Of a stretch of 64,000 bases of DNA, positions 17,830 to 27,812 are shown piece after piece. Below the pieces are notes generated by a model that searched no databases, was not told the origin of the DNA, and saw nothing but the letters and a program-made list of their open reading frames with translations. The DNA lies in assembly GCA_947364235.1 (NCBI GenBank), contig CANARY010000006.1, positions 1-64,000 of the forward strand, written 5' to 3'. The first letter of the stretch is position 1, and the number at the start of each line of letters is the position of its first letter. This DNA comes from an uncultured Candidatus Melainabacteria bacterium (GTDB lineage Bacteria; Cyanobacteriota; Vampirovibrionia; Gastranaerophilales; Gastranaerophilaceae). A program made the position numbers and the translations under genes.

Positions 17830-19650
17830 ATGAAAAATCTTATCAAGACAAAATGGTTTATTTATGGAACTTATTTGCTGCTTGTTCTTACAACACTGCT
17901 TATAGGTTTTGTGCTTTTACAAAATAATAATACTTTAAAAAATGTTTTTGTATCATTTTTTGAAGTTGCTGAAAATAGAACTTTCGACTACAGGCAGTCT
18001 CTTCAAGTTTTGCACAAACGCCCTCTTCCAAATAAAGACATTGTTGTTCTTGCAATTGATGACGCAAGCTTGGAATCTTTATGGGATAAATACGGAGAAT
18101 GGCCTATTCCAAGAAATGTTTATGCAGATTTAATTAACTTTCTTGAGCAAAAGAAACCGCAAAGCATCATCTTTGATTTAATGTTTATAAAATCTATGAG
18201 AGCTTCAGCAGAAGCTGATAAATATTTCACAGATACAATGAATAAATATCCCAATATTTACACAGCAATGAATTTTGATGACCAGCCAAGCGATGTTAGA
18301 ATACCTGCAGACTTACCAGAAAGGCTTTCAATAAACATTGAAAATAATTCTAACATCAACCTTTTAAGTAAACAATTTACAAACTGCCGTCCTATTTTAT
18401 CAGAATTAATAAATGGCAGAGTTAATATCGGAAGCCCTAATACAGTGAGAAACAAAGATGGAATTATTCGAAATATCAGACCTGTTCTTGTTTATAAAGA
18501 CAAATATTATCCTTATCTTTCATTCAAAGCAGCTTCTGACTACCTTAACCAAAAACCTGAAACAAATTTTGTCATAGATTCTAACAATAACCTTAAAGTT
18601 TTGGATACTAAAATACCGCTGGTTAATGATGGAGACGCAATTTTAAACTGGTATGGACCAAGCGGTACACACACTGTTATCCCGATTTACAAAGTTATAA
18701 ACGAGATGAACGGAAAAAGTAAAGGTATTACTAACTTCGATTTCAAAGATAAAATTATTATCATTGGAACAACTGCAATGAGCCTTCATGACACAAAAAG
18801 CGTTCCAGTTCAAGATGAAGTTTATCCGGGAGTTGAAGTACACGCAACATTCTTTAATAATATGCTCGACAATAACTTTATCAACAAAACCGATTTTATT
18901 GTAAATATTCTAATAATTTCAGCTGTTGTAGCTTTAGTCGGCGCAATTGTTATGCTTTCAACCTCAACTCTTTTTGCGGTTCTCTCTACAACACTGTTTG
19001 GAATTGCTTATTTATTTATTTCATACTACACAATGGAACTTTATAATTTATGGATTCCTGTTGTTTTACCAGTAATGTCAATAATCGCAGCGTTTGCACT
19101 TTCATTCCTTGCAAAATATCTTCTAAAAGCACGTGACTTTGAATATCAATATAAGCTGGCTACAATTGACGGTTTAACAGAGCTGTACAACCATAGATAT
19201 TTCCAAGATGCTTTAAGAAAACAGATGGATATTTCAAGAAGATATAACCAGCCATTTTCACTAATAATAGCTGACATTGATTTCTTCAAGAAATTCAATG
19301 ACACATACGGCCACCAAGCAGGAGATGCCGTTTTAAGACAAGTTGCAAAAATACTTAAGAACAATTCACGTGCGACAGACTACGTTTGCAGATACGGCGG
19401 CGAAGAAATGACAATTATCCTTCCAAATACAAACGCTGAAGACGCTTTATTTAACGCAAATAGAATCTGCAAAGCCGTTGCTGACACTCCATTCAACCTA
19501 ACTCCTGTTGATAAAGTTAATGTAACAATAAGTTTAGGAGTTTCAACTTTCCCTGATAACGCACAAACTCCTCAGGACTTGATCGAATGGGCTGATAAAG
19601 GTTTGTATTATGCAAAAGAACACGGCAGAAATCAGGTAGGAAGGTATTAA
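17830..19650 (+). CDS. CHASE2-domain diguanylate cyclase
   Basis: A 606-residue membrane protein. One N-terminal transmembrane helix (about 10-28) is followed by an extracytoplasmic CHASE2 sensor domain (about 40-345; DIVVLAIDDASLESL, then YGEWPIPRNVYADLI and PQSIIFDLMF are typical). Three more transmembrane helices lie at about 357-435, and a cytoplasmic GGDEF domain follows. The active-site motif is GGEEM (about 523-527), a functional variant. RATD lies five residues before it, giving the RxxD inhibitory site for c-di-GMP feedback. It should make c-di-GMP in response to an external signal. GGGGGAGAT precedes the ATG; trmFO follows after 15 nt. Confidence 0.92.
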   Translation: MKNLIKTKWFIYGTYLLLVLTTLLIGFVLLQNNNTLKNVFVSFFEVAENRTFDYRQSLQVLHKRPLPNKDIVVLAIDDASLESLWDKYGEWPIPRNVYADLINFLEQKKPQSIIFDLMFIKSMRASAEADKYFTDTMNKYPNIYTAMNFDDQPSDVRIPADLPERLSINIENNSNINLLSKQFTNCRPILSELINGRVNIGSPNTVRNKDGIIRNIRPVLVYKDKYYPYLSFKAASDYLNQKPETNFVIDSNNNLKVLDTKIPLVNDGDAILNWYGPSGTHTVIPIYKVINEMNGKSKGITNFDFKDKIIIIGTTAMSLHDTKSVPVQDEVYPGVEVHATFFNNMLDNNFINKTDFIVNILIISAVVALVGAIVMLSTSTLFAVLSTTLFGIAYLFISYYTMELYNLWIPVVLPVMSIIAAFALSFLAKYLLKARDFEYQYKLATIDGLTELYNHRYFQDALRKQMDISRRYNQPFSLIIADIDFFKKFNDTYGHQAGDAVLRQVAKILKNNSRATDYVCRYGGEEMTIILPNTNAEDALFNANRICKAVADTPFNLTPVDKVNVTISLGVSTFPDNAQTPQDLIEWADKGLYYAKEHGRNQVGRY

Positions 19651-19665
19651 GGGTAGACAAAGCAG

Positions 19666-21078
19666 ATGCAAAACGAAGTTAAAATCATAGGTGCAGGACT
19701 TGCAGGCTCAGAAGCAGCACTGCAGCTATCAAAAAGAGGAATAAAAGTTAAATTATACGAAATGCGTCCTCACAAAACAACCGGCGCACACGTAACTTCG
19801 GACTGCGCAGAGTTTGTCTGTTCAAACAGCTTAGGCTCTTCAGATGTAACAAATGCAAGCGGTCTTTTGAAAAAAGAAATGGAGATTTTAGGCGGAGAAC
19901 TCATCAAAATCGCTTACGAAAACGCAGTTCCAGCAGGAAACGCCCTTGCAATTGCACGTGAAGACTTCTCAAAAGCTGTTACAAAAAGAATTGAAGAAGA
20001 TCCCAATATAGAAATCATACGAGAAGAAATAACAGAAATTCCGGAAGGAAACGTAATTATTGCATCAGGCCCGCTTACAAGCGACTCGCTTGCAAATTCA
20101 ATAAAAGAATTTACACAAAGCGAGCATTTACATTTCTTTGACGCTATAGCTCCAATTGTTGAAGCTGATTCAATCAACTTTGATAAAGCTTTCTGGGCTT
20201 CCAGATACGACAAAGGCGAAGCTTCTTATATCAACTGCCCGATGAATAAAGAAGAGTACGAAAAATTTTATAACATATTAATCAACGCTCCAAGAATCGA
20301 ACAGCATGATTTTGAAAAAGATGCCAAGTTCTTTGAATCCTGCCTGCCTGTAGAAGTTCTTGCTTCGAGAGGAGTCGATACACTTCGTTTCGGTCCTATG
20401 AAGCCGGTTGGACTTATTGATAAAAGAACTGGAGTCGAAAACTACGCCGTTGTTCAGCTCAGACAGGACAATTCAGCTAAAACATTGTTTAATTTAGTAG
20501 GTTTTCAGACAAACCTTAAATGGGGCGCTCAAAAAGAGCTTATACATTCAATTCCAGGGCTTGAAGAAGCTAATATAATCCGTTATGGCGTAATGCATAG
20601 AAACACGTTTATCAACAGCCCGCAAATCCTTTACCCGACCTTAGAAACAAAAAAAAGAGAAGGTTTATTCTTTGCAGGTCAAATTACAGGCACAGAAGGC
20701 TACACAGAATCAATCGCAACAGGCATGCTGGCTGGAATTAATATGGCAAGAAGAGTGTTATCACTCCAGCATTCCCATTCTGCAACCGGTAGTCACAAAA
20801 CTGAGCCAATATATTCACCCCTTATCCTGCCGCGCGAAACAATGCTTGGCGCTTTAACATTCTATATCACTGATATTGCGCACCTCAAACATATTTCATC
20901 ACGCGATAATTCTGTCAGATATTTACCACTCCAGCCGACAAATTCGAATTGGGCAATCGTTTCACCAATCGAGCTGCCTAAGAAAGAACGCAAAAACAAA
21001 AAGCTTAAAACTGAGCTCCTATCTAAGCGCTCCATTGAAACATTAGAAAAAATTATTAACAATTGTAAAGATATGTAA
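19666..21078 (+). CDS. trmFO: Folate-dependent tRNA (uracil-54-C5) methyltransferase TrmFO
   Basis: A 470-residue FAD enzyme that makes ribothymidine-54 in tRNA using methylenetetrahydrofolate. The N-terminal dinucleotide fold reads IIGAGLAGSEAALQLSKRG. The diagnostic YEMRPHKTTGAH and CAEFVCSNSLGS stretches follow, and the C-terminal FAD segment is FAGQITGTEGYTES. The length is slightly above the common 435-450 because of a short insertion near 365-380. TrmFO replaces SAM-dependent TrmA in Gram-positives and in several other phyla including Cyanobacteria. It is probably co-transcribed with the diguanylate cyclase. Confidence 0.95.
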   Translation: MQNEVKIIGAGLAGSEAALQLSKRGIKVKLYEMRPHKTTGAHVTSDCAEFVCSNSLGSSDVTNASGLLKKEMEILGGELIKIAYENAVPAGNALAIAREDFSKAVTKRIEEDPNIEIIREEITEIPEGNVIIASGPLTSDSLANSIKEFTQSEHLHFFDAIAPIVEADSINFDKAFWASRYDKGEASYINCPMNKEEYEKFYNILINAPRIEQHDFEKDAKFFESCLPVEVLASRGVDTLRFGPMKPVGLIDKRTGVENYAVVQLRQDNSAKTLFNLVGFQTNLKWGAQKELIHSIPGLEEANIIRYGVMHRNTFINSPQILYPTLETKKREGLFFAGQITGTEGYTESIATGMLAGINMARRVLSLQHSHSATGSHKTEPIYSPLILPRETMLGALTFYITDIAHLKHISSRDNSVRYLPLQPTNSNWAIVSPIELPKKERKNKKLKTELLSKRSIETLEKIINNCKDM

Positions 21079-21155
21079 ACACTCTGCGCAATTCTCGTTT
21101 GGAAAATTACTTTATATATACAAGAGAAAAAACGAGGAAATAGGAGTATATTATT

Positions 21156-23816
21156 ATGGGAATTGAATCAATTGAAGTTTCTAAATTAACAGGTAAGTTA
21201 CAACAATTAGCACAAGTTGCAGATGATGGCAATGGTAAGCTTGAAGGTAAAGAAATCGAAATTTTCCAAAGCACAGTTGAAGCTGCAAATTTAGAAGGAA
21301 CTAACGAATACAAAGCTATTTTTGGTTCAGAAATCAAAACAGCAACAAATCCGCAAGCGAATAAATATTCAGAAAAAACCATTGAAAGAATGGAAAGATA
21401 TGTTTTAACAATATTAAAAGAAGAAGCATCTGCTTCTCCTGAAAAACTTACAGCTAAGTTAACAGAAAGATTAGGAGCAAGTGCAAACGATCCTAAATAT
21501 CTTGAAATGCAAGCTGATGTAACTAATATCTTAAACGCTATCAATACAATCGGTTACAATTCAAAAGACGATGTTAAAAAGTTAGAAGATAAAGTTAAAG
21601 AACAATTAAAAATTGATAAAAAAGATAACTTTAAGAAAGATGTATTGAAAGCATTAGTAAAAAATGCTGAACAGACTCAAGCAAAAAAAGAATATGAAGA
21701 AGTAAAAGTAAAATATGATGAACTTGTTAACAAAGGCACACTGGAAGAAGAAGCTTATAAAGCTGTAAAAAAAGAATTTCAGCCTAAAGGTTCATACTAC
21801 AAAGATTTATTCAAAAATGGTTCATTCTTCTATAAAGCTATCCACTTTAGAGGCAAGCTTGGCAAATTTGAAAAATCACACATTATGAGTCAAGCAAGAA
21901 CTACTGCAAGAGAAGCTGTTTACGAATCTGACGGAACAACTAAAAAAGAAGTTAAAAAAGATGCAGAAACAACTTTAAAAGAAAATGACGATTACAACAA
22001 ATACACAAAACGCGCTCTTGGCGGAGAAAGAAGCTTTGCAGATAAAATAAACTTCCGTGAATCTGATATGGGATTTACTATCAAAAATCACGCAGCTAAA
22101 AACAGAGTGGAAGATATTAAAGAAGAAGGTCTTTCTGAACAAGAAATTCACGATGCAGTTGATAAAAAGAAAACTTTCTTATTCTTTAAACAAAAAACTG
22201 AATTGTTTGAAGCACTAAAATCAAGCGGTTTAATTGAATACAAAGGTGTTGACGAAAAAGGCGAAGAAATTTGGGATGTTTCATCTTTATCTGAAATCAT
22301 TGGACTTCACGTGGGCAGCGACTACACTTTGAACAAACAATCTGACGATTTCAAAGCATTAGCTGAAAAAACAAAAACTACAAGCGCTTTAGCAGCAGCA
22401 ACATTATTACAAAACTTAAATGAAAAAGAAGCAGAAATGCTTGTTAAAATGTGCGGATATAATGTTGAAGGCAAAAACATCGGTAAAGCAATTGTAAAAG
22501 CTACAGCAGGAGCTTTAGTAACAGGTCTTGTAACAGCAGGCAGTGCAGCTGCAGCAGTTGCTACAAATAAACGTCCAGTTTTAGACACAGTAATCAATAA
22601 CCACAATTACACTGAAATTAACATCAAATGTGACACTGAATTAATTGATGATATCAAAGATCAATTTAGCGGAGCAGAAGGAGTTACTGTTAATGTTATA
22701 TCCGGCGGTATCCAAATCATAGCCGAACAAAACCAAATTGTACCTCTATTCTGGAAAGGCTCTAGACATATCTTGAACTCGGCACTTAAAGCAGCTATCC
22801 CTGGTGCAGTAGTCGGATTGCTTGCAGGATTAAAAGATGATCCAGAAAAACCTATCACATCTACACAATTTGAATGCACAACACTTGAAGAATACGAAAA
22901 AGTTCTTAACAGCGAAGTTAAACAAAGAGCTATTGACCCTAAATACAAAGATGCATTGATGCTTATTGCAATGACATTTGCTGTAAAAGACAAAGACGGC
23001 AACATAACAGGCTGGGATTGCGAAGGCTACAAATCATTCTTAAACAAAGCAGCTGGTAACGGCGGTGTTCTTAACAGAGCTGAGCTTATGGGAGCTTTGG
23101 AAGGATTAAAAGATGTAAAAAAACCTGAAGCTGCAGAAGAAACTGACGAAACAGAAGAAATCCAAGAAACTCAAGAAGAAAAAGAACATACTTACGCAAC
23201 TCACAACAAAGCAGCAGTTGATGCTCAATACGAAAACATCCCTGTTATCGACGGTTCAACAACATCATGGGCAAAAATTGCAGGTCAATATGATTGTTTA
23301 ATCCAAAAATATACTCTACCTGGCGCCATCAGAATAATTAAAATAGCTCAAGCTATAAACAACGGTGACTACAGCAAAGAAAACTTAGAAAAACTTCTTA
23401 AATTATCTAAAAAAGGCCACATGAACTTACAAAATGTTGATGGCATCGATTTCAAAGCATATATGAGCGCAATTAATGCAACTTACTTACCAGCTCTTAA
23501 AAAAGACAGCAATGGCAACCCTGTTCCTGGCACAGGCGTAAAAGTTCCGGCTAATTTGGCAGACTGTGAAAGAGATGAATCAAAAGATTTAAAAGCTCCA
23601 AAAGCAAATGGTGATGGCCCTGTTGTAAAACCAAGCGGAAACGCAGCTGACAGAAAAAAAGTTAAAGACGGCGAAGATGCAAAATTCTATGCAAGATTTG
23701 ACGGCGGAGAAGCAATTGAATATACTAATATGAAAGATAGAGATGATGCAGTTGATGCTTTCAAAAAAGAATATCCAAACGCTAAAGTTGAAAAATGGAA
23801 CAAAGAAGAAGAATAA
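21156..23816 (+). CDS. Large acidic protein with N-terminal EF-hand-like loop, unknown function
   Basis: An 886-residue protein that I do not recognise. It is rich in Lys and Glu and has no Sec signal. Residues 22-33 (ADDGNGKLEGKE) resemble an EF-hand calcium loop lacking the first Asp. Two apolar stretches, at about 445-470 and 545-560, could insert in a membrane. A second acidic loop (DKDGNITGWDCE) lies near 610. A Glu/Thr-rich linker (about 655-685) leads to a C-terminal part ending in a compact charged domain. GGAG precedes the ATG, and a bidirectional terminator follows at 23851. The N terminus matches in position that of the lytic-transglycosylase protein at 46682-47674, which suggests a shared targeting module. 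Confidence 0.75.
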   Translation: MGIESIEVSKLTGKLQQLAQVADDGNGKLEGKEIEIFQSTVEAANLEGTNEYKAIFGSEIKTATNPQANKYSEKTIERMERYVLTILKEEASASPEKLTAKLTERLGASANDPKYLEMQADVTNILNAINTIGYNSKDDVKKLEDKVKEQLKIDKKDNFKKDVLKALVKNAEQTQAKKEYEEVKVKYDELVNKGTLEEEAYKAVKKEFQPKGSYYKDLFKNGSFFYKAIHFRGKLGKFEKSHIMSQARTTAREAVYESDGTTKKEVKKDAETTLKENDDYNKYTKRALGGERSFADKINFRESDMGFTIKNHAAKNRVEDIKEEGLSEQEIHDAVDKKKTFLFFKQKTELFEALKSSGLIEYKGVDEKGEEIWDVSSLSEIIGLHVGSDYTLNKQSDDFKALAEKTKTTSALAAATLLQNLNEKEAEMLVKMCGYNVEGKNIGKAIVKATAGALVTGLVTAGSAAAAVATNKRPVLDTVINNHNYTEINIKCDTELIDDIKDQFSGAEGVTVNVISGGIQIIAEQNQIVPLFWKGSRHILNSALKAAIPGAVVGLLAGLKDDPEKPITSTQFECTTLEEYEKVLNSEVKQRAIDPKYKDALMLIAMTFAVKDKDGNITGWDCEGYKSFLNKAAGNGGVLNRAELMGALEGLKDVKKPEAAEETDETEEIQETQEEKEHTYATHNKAAVDAQYENIPVIDGSTTSWAKIAGQYDCLIQKYTLPGAIRIIKIAQAINNGDYSKENLEKLLKLSKKGHMNLQNVDGIDFKAYMSAINATYLPALKKDSNGNPVPGTGVKVPANLADCERDESKDLKAPKANGDGPVVKPSGNAADRKKVKDGEDAKFYARFDGGEAIEYTNMKDRDDAVDAFKKEYPNAKVEKWNKEEE

Positions 23817-23850
23817 TAAAAAATCCTATGGTTGTTTTTGATAATAAAAA

Positions 23851-23882
23851 AAAAGAGGCGGACTTAAAAATCCGCCTCTTTT
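23851..23882. terminator. Bidirectional intrinsic terminator
   Basis: The arms AAAAGAGGCGGA (23851-23862) and TCCGCCTCTTTT (23871-23882) are separated by an 8-nt loop, with an A run on the left and a T run on the right. It sits between the convergent 886-residue and coiled-coil genes and can serve both. Confidence 0.9.
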
Positions 23883-23904
23883 CACTTTTTCCAGCTATTC
23901 AATC

Positions 23905-25845
23905 TTATCCTAAGATATCTTCTAAATCACCTACAATACCTTCATTGTTACCGCCGCAGCTGCCATTGCAGTTACATTTGAAGTTTTTGAGAAGTTCAAT
24001 AATCTCATCTAACTTAGCGTTGTAATCAGGATGTGACCAATCAATACCATTCAACTTATCAAGAATCTGGTTCAAGATATCTGAATTATCTTTGATATTA
24101 TCCATCTTCGCATCAATTGAAGCTAATAAGTCTTCGATATTTTTAAGGTCACCAGTATCTATACCAAGTTCTTTGATTAACTCACTGTATTTTTCAAAGT
24201 TAGCTTCATCATGTTTCTGCCACATTTCTTCCAACTTTTCATAATCAATATTTCCGCCTGCGATTTGGATATTCTTGATTTCTTCTTTTAAGTTTTCAAC
24301 TTCTTTAAGCAAGTTATCCAAATATATTTCTGCATTTTTCTGATTATCAATAATTGTTGAAAGTTGACCATCAAAACCTTCTAATGCATCTAAAATTGCA
24401 TCAAACTTAGCATCCCATTTTTCAAAGCTATTTTCAACTTTAGCAGCTAAGTCTCCAATTTTTTCATACATTGCATTTAATGTTGCTTGAAGTCTGTTAA
24501 GAGCATCAATAATTTCATCCAATTTTTCTCCAAGTTCAGGAGAAGCAGTTCCGCCGCCATTTATAGAAATATTTTTAATTGCTTCGATTATTTCATCTTT
24601 GTTCAAACCATTGAAATGTTTCAAATCATCCAATTTTGCGATAATTGATGCAAATTGTTCAGTCTGAGCAGCTTCTGTTTCAATGTAAGTATTTTGGAAG
24701 TTTTTGATAACTTCTTCTAATTGAGATGCTGACATGTTGATAGCTTCTGCAATAGTTACTCCCATTGCTTTAAACATTTCTTCAAGCTGTTTGTAATCAA
24801 TATCTACTGAACCGCTGTTACCGCCGCCTTGAATATTTTTGATAGCTTCAATAAGCTGTTCGAATTTAGAATCATCTTGAGTATATTCTAACAATACATT
24901 AGTTGTATTTTTTATATTGTTAATGTTTTCAGCCATTTCTGATTGAGTTTTTGACATATCAACAAGAATGTCTGTCTGTATTTCATCATTTTTAATAATT
25001 TGTTTTAAATAATCTAATTCAGTTTTCTTATCTTCTTTATATTCGTTATGGAATGTCTGGAACTCATTGATAAGAGTTGAAAGTTTATTATTAATTTCAT
25101 TTACAAGATTTTTAATTTGTTCAAGAGCTTCTTGGATTTTCATAGAACCATCTTGAACAGCTTCCAAAATTGCATCCAATTTTGCCATTGCTTCTTCTCT
25201 GTCAGCTCCTTGAGCGACCATTAAATCAATAATAAGCTTTTGATTTGCAAGTACAAGAGCCTGGAAAGAATCATTACTTAATTTTTGTTCTTGCATCAAT
25301 GTAATAACTTGATTAAACATAGAAATTAATTGATCATATTTAGCTGCCAGCTGTTCATCACGATCTGCTAAATCTTGACGCAGCCCTTTCAATTCTTCAA
25401 TCAATTCCATTAATGCTGATAAATCAACATTAACTATCGTATTATTTTCATTAGTAATATCAGGCATTCTAAATTCTTCTTTATCATTGCAAGAAGTAAC
25501 ACCTGCCATTGCAGCCATACCCAATAATGCAGCTACAGCAATATTTTTAAATTTAGAAGCTTTTCCCTGAAAAGCAATGTTAGATTGGAATGGTACTGTA
25601 TATTCTTTTGCAGAAGCATCTTCTGCCTGAGCAGGTTCAATATCATTCAACATTTTTAATTCTGATGCCAATTGAGGATTGCTTGCAACATTTTTCAATC
25701 CATGAAACATAAGCGCATTCATTCCTGTCTGCGGTGCAGATGTTTCCGGTGCAGCTATTGCTGCAGGAGCTGTTTGCTGAGCAGGCTCCTCTCCAAATCT
25801 GATTTTTTTGTCTAATAACAAAAGTTCGTTTGAATTAATGTTCAT
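23905..25845 (-). CDS. Coiled-coil protein with internal lipobox
   Basis: A protein of 646 residues if started at the ATG at 25845, which has AAGGAG 10 nt upstream; the frame is open for 29 more codons with no good site. Residues 1-85 are Ala/Pro-rich and polar. An AFQGK motif (about 91-95) leads to a basic patch and an 18-residue apolar segment ending in GVTSC-N, which fits a bacterial lipobox with the Cys at about 119. The remaining 500 residues are heptad-rich coiled coil interrupted by Gly-rich breaks that recur as IKNI-x-GG followed by LEEM. The tail is Cys-rich (CNCNGSCGG). It may be a surface or periplasmic lipoprotein; the function is unknown. Confidence 0.75.
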   Translation of the reverse strand: MNINSNELLLLDKKIRFGEEPAQQTAPAAIAAPETSAPQTGMNALMFHGLKNVASNPQLASELKMLNDIEPAQAEDASAKEYTVPFQSNIAFQGKASKFKNIAVAALLGMAAMAGVTSCNDKEEFRMPDITNENNTIVNVDLSALMELIEELKGLRQDLADRDEQLAAKYDQLISMFNQVITLMQEQKLSNDSFQALVLANQKLIIDLMVAQGADREEAMAKLDAILEAVQDGSMKIQEALEQIKNLVNEINNKLSTLINEFQTFHNEYKEDKKTELDYLKQIIKNDEIQTDILVDMSKTQSEMAENINNIKNTTNVLLEYTQDDSKFEQLIEAIKNIQGGGNSGSVDIDYKQLEEMFKAMGVTIAEAINMSASQLEEVIKNFQNTYIETEAAQTEQFASIIAKLDDLKHFNGLNKDEIIEAIKNISINGGGTASPELGEKLDEIIDALNRLQATLNAMYEKIGDLAAKVENSFEKWDAKFDAILDALEGFDGQLSTIIDNQKNAEIYLDNLLKEVENLKEEIKNIQIAGGNIDYEKLEEMWQKHDEANFEKYSELIKELGIDTGDLKNIEDLLASIDAKMDNIKDNSDILNQILDKLNGIDWSHPDYNAKLDEIIELLKNFKCNCNGSCGGNNEGIVGDLEDILG

Positions 25846-25979
25846 AAATTTTATGCTCCTTTTTACATAATTATTTAATACTAGTGTACTTTTGTTAAAC
25901 CACTTAAAAATATTTTTTGCTAGCGATATCAAATATTTTTTACAAATCTTTACGTTAAAATTTCACCTATTTTCACCTG

Positions 25980-26008
25980 TTGTCAAACAATTTATTTGCT
26001 TATATAAT
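25980..26008 (+). promoter_or_regulatory. Sigma70-type promoter of lysC
   Basis: TTGTCA (25980-25985) and TATAAT (26003-26008) are separated by 17 nt, near consensus. The start codon of lysC lies 30 nt after the -10 box, leaving a leader of about 24 nt with an AGGTAA ribosome binding site. Confidence 0.85.
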
Positions 26009-26038
26009 AGTAAACGAACATATAGCAGGTAAATAAAA

Positions 26039-27304
26039 ATGAAAAAAATAATTGTTCAAAAATTTGGCGGAACATCAGTTGCTGATACTGATAAAATAAA
26101 AAATGTAGCAAAAGCTGTAATCAGGGAGAGGAACTTTGGACACGATGTTGTTGTAGTTGTATCTGCAATGGGTCATACTACAGATTATCTTGTTAAAATG
26201 GCTAAAGAAATTTCCGATACTCCATCTTCAAGAGAAATGGACATGCTTCTTTCTACCGGAGAAGGCGTATCAATTGCACTGCTTGCTATGGCGCTTCAAT
26301 CACAAGGCTGTCCTGCCGTTAGTATGAACGCTGTTCAAGTTGGAATAATGACAGAAAAAGTTCATTCAAAAGCAAGAATTATAAATATAAAAACTGATAA
26401 AATAAAAGCACACCTTGATAAAGGTGAAGTTGTGGTTGTTGCCGGTTTCCAAGGGGTTACTGAAGATTTAGAAATAACTACTCTTGGACGAGGCGGTTCT
26501 GATACATCTGCTGTAGCTCTTGCAGGAGCTTTGCATGCCGAAAGATGTGATATTTATACAGACGTAGAAGGCGTTTATACAACTGATCCAAGAATTGTTC
26601 CAAACGCTTCTAAGTTAAATGAAATTTCTTATGAAGAAATGCTGGAGCTTGCCAGAGTAGGAGCAAATGTACTCCACCCTCGTGCAGTTGAAACTGCTAA
26701 ACAATACAACGTACCGCTTAGAGTCAGAAGTACTTTTAAGCTGGACAATTTAGGAACTTTAATATTAGGAGTTGATGAAATGGAATTACATAAACCTGTT
26801 ACCGGTGTTGCATCGGACTTATCGCAGTTAAGAGTTGTTGTATGTGACGTAAAAGATAATCCCGGAACAGCAGCTGTTCTTTTTAACGGACTTGCAAAAG
26901 AAAATATTTCTGTAGATATGATTATTCAATCTTATGCAAGAAAAGCTCTTAATACAAATGATATCGCGTTTACTATTGATAAAAGCGATAAAGAAAAAAC
27001 TCTTGAAATTATGGAAAAAGTTAAATCCCAGCTTGAATTTTCAAATGTATTTGTTGACGACAAAATTGCAAAAATTTCAATTGTTGGTGCAGGCATGATT
27101 GATAGGCCGGGTATAGCTGCTACGATGTTTAAAACTTTGGCTGACTGCAATATTAATATAAAGATGATTTCAACAAGTGAAATTAAAATCAGCTGTATCG
27201 TTGCAGAAGATGATGCAAAAGAAGCAGTAAAAGCACTTCATAAAATTTTCCATCTTGATTGTGACGAGATTGCTGAAGTAAAAGGTGACTTACCAAATGT
27301 ATAA
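26039..27304 (+). CDS. lysC: Aspartate kinase
   Basis: A 421-residue enzyme that phosphorylates aspartate at the head of the lysine, threonine, methionine and diaminopimelate pathways. The kinase domain opens with KFGGTSVADTDKI (about 7-19) and includes VVVVSAMGHTTD and LGRGGSDTSAVALA. Two ACT domains in the last 150 residues (VCDVKDNPGTAAVLF and ISIVGAGMIDRPGIAATMF) indicate feedback control by lysine and/or threonine. The size is that of the monofunctional enzyme. The matching lysA lies at 49974-51275. A good promoter precedes it and a small secreted protein gene follows after 22 nt. Confidence 0.96.
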   Translation: MKKIIVQKFGGTSVADTDKIKNVAKAVIRERNFGHDVVVVVSAMGHTTDYLVKMAKEISDTPSSREMDMLLSTGEGVSIALLAMALQSQGCPAVSMNAVQVGIMTEKVHSKARIINIKTDKIKAHLDKGEVVVVAGFQGVTEDLEITTLGRGGSDTSAVALAGALHAERCDIYTDVEGVYTTDPRIVPNASKLNEISYEEMLELARVGANVLHPRAVETAKQYNVPLRVRSTFKLDNLGTLILGVDEMELHKPVTGVASDLSQLRVVVCDVKDNPGTAAVLFNGLAKENISVDMIIQSYARKALNTNDIAFTIDKSDKEKTLEIMEKVKSQLEFSNVFVDDKIAKISIVGAGMIDRPGIAATMFKTLADCNINIKMISTSEIKISCIVAEDDAKEAVKALHKIFHLDCDEIAEVKGDLPNV

Positions 27305-27326
27305 ATTATACAAATAAGAGGTTAAA

Positions 27327-27800
27327 ATGAAAAAAACAATTCTATCACTTATAATTTTTTCAGCAATGACAATTTCTGTTTTTGCAGATGATAAACAGGA
27401 AGCTTTAGACTTTTTCAATAATTATGTTAAATCAGCGAATACATACAGTCCTGCAATAACTGAGATGTATTCGCCTTCAGCAAAAATCATTAGACAAGTG
27501 GTTAAGCCGGACGGAACAACTCAAGACGTTAACACAGACACTGCAACTTATATAAAACAAATGAAGCTTGGACAAGCAGGAGCAAAGCTTAAACATTACA
27601 CTAATAATTACACAAATATTTCTGTAACTCCTATGTCTGACGGGAAATACAAAGTATCATCTCTTCGTCAGCCATCAGGAGAATCTTATAAGCTTAAAAC
27701 TTACATGATTCTTCAAAAACAGCCTAATGGCAAATGGCTTATTGTAGAAGAAATGATGCAGACAAAAGTTCAAACGTTATTAAAATACGCCAAGAATTAA
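27327..27800 (+). CDS. Small secreted protein, NTF2/SnoaL-like fold possible
   Basis: A 157-residue protein with a clear Sec signal (MKKTILSLIIFSAMTISVFA, cleavage after residue 20). The mature part starts with a helix (KQEALDFFNNYVKSANTY), and its later strands (YKVSSLRQPSG, MILQKQPNGKWLIVEEMM) resemble the cone-shaped NTF2-like fold used for small-molecule binding. I see no catalytic residues. An AGAGG ribosome binding site precedes it. It is probably co-transcribed with lysC, although a link in function is not evident. Confidence 0.7.
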   Translation: MKKTILSLIIFSAMTISVFADDKQEALDFFNNYVKSANTYSPAITEMYSPSAKIIRQVVKPDGTTQDVNTDTATYIKQMKLGQAGAKLKHYTNNYTNISVTPMSDGKYKVSSLRQPSGESYKLKTYMILQKQPNGKWLIVEEMMQTKVQTLLKYAKN

Positions 27801-27812
27801 GTTATATATTCT

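Noticed and set aside
17769-17921. TTG-started 50-codon frame with a strong GGAGG upstream, running into the CHASE2-GGDEF gene
   Set aside because: It overlaps the first 90 bases of a well-supported gene in another frame, and the product has no recognisable feature.
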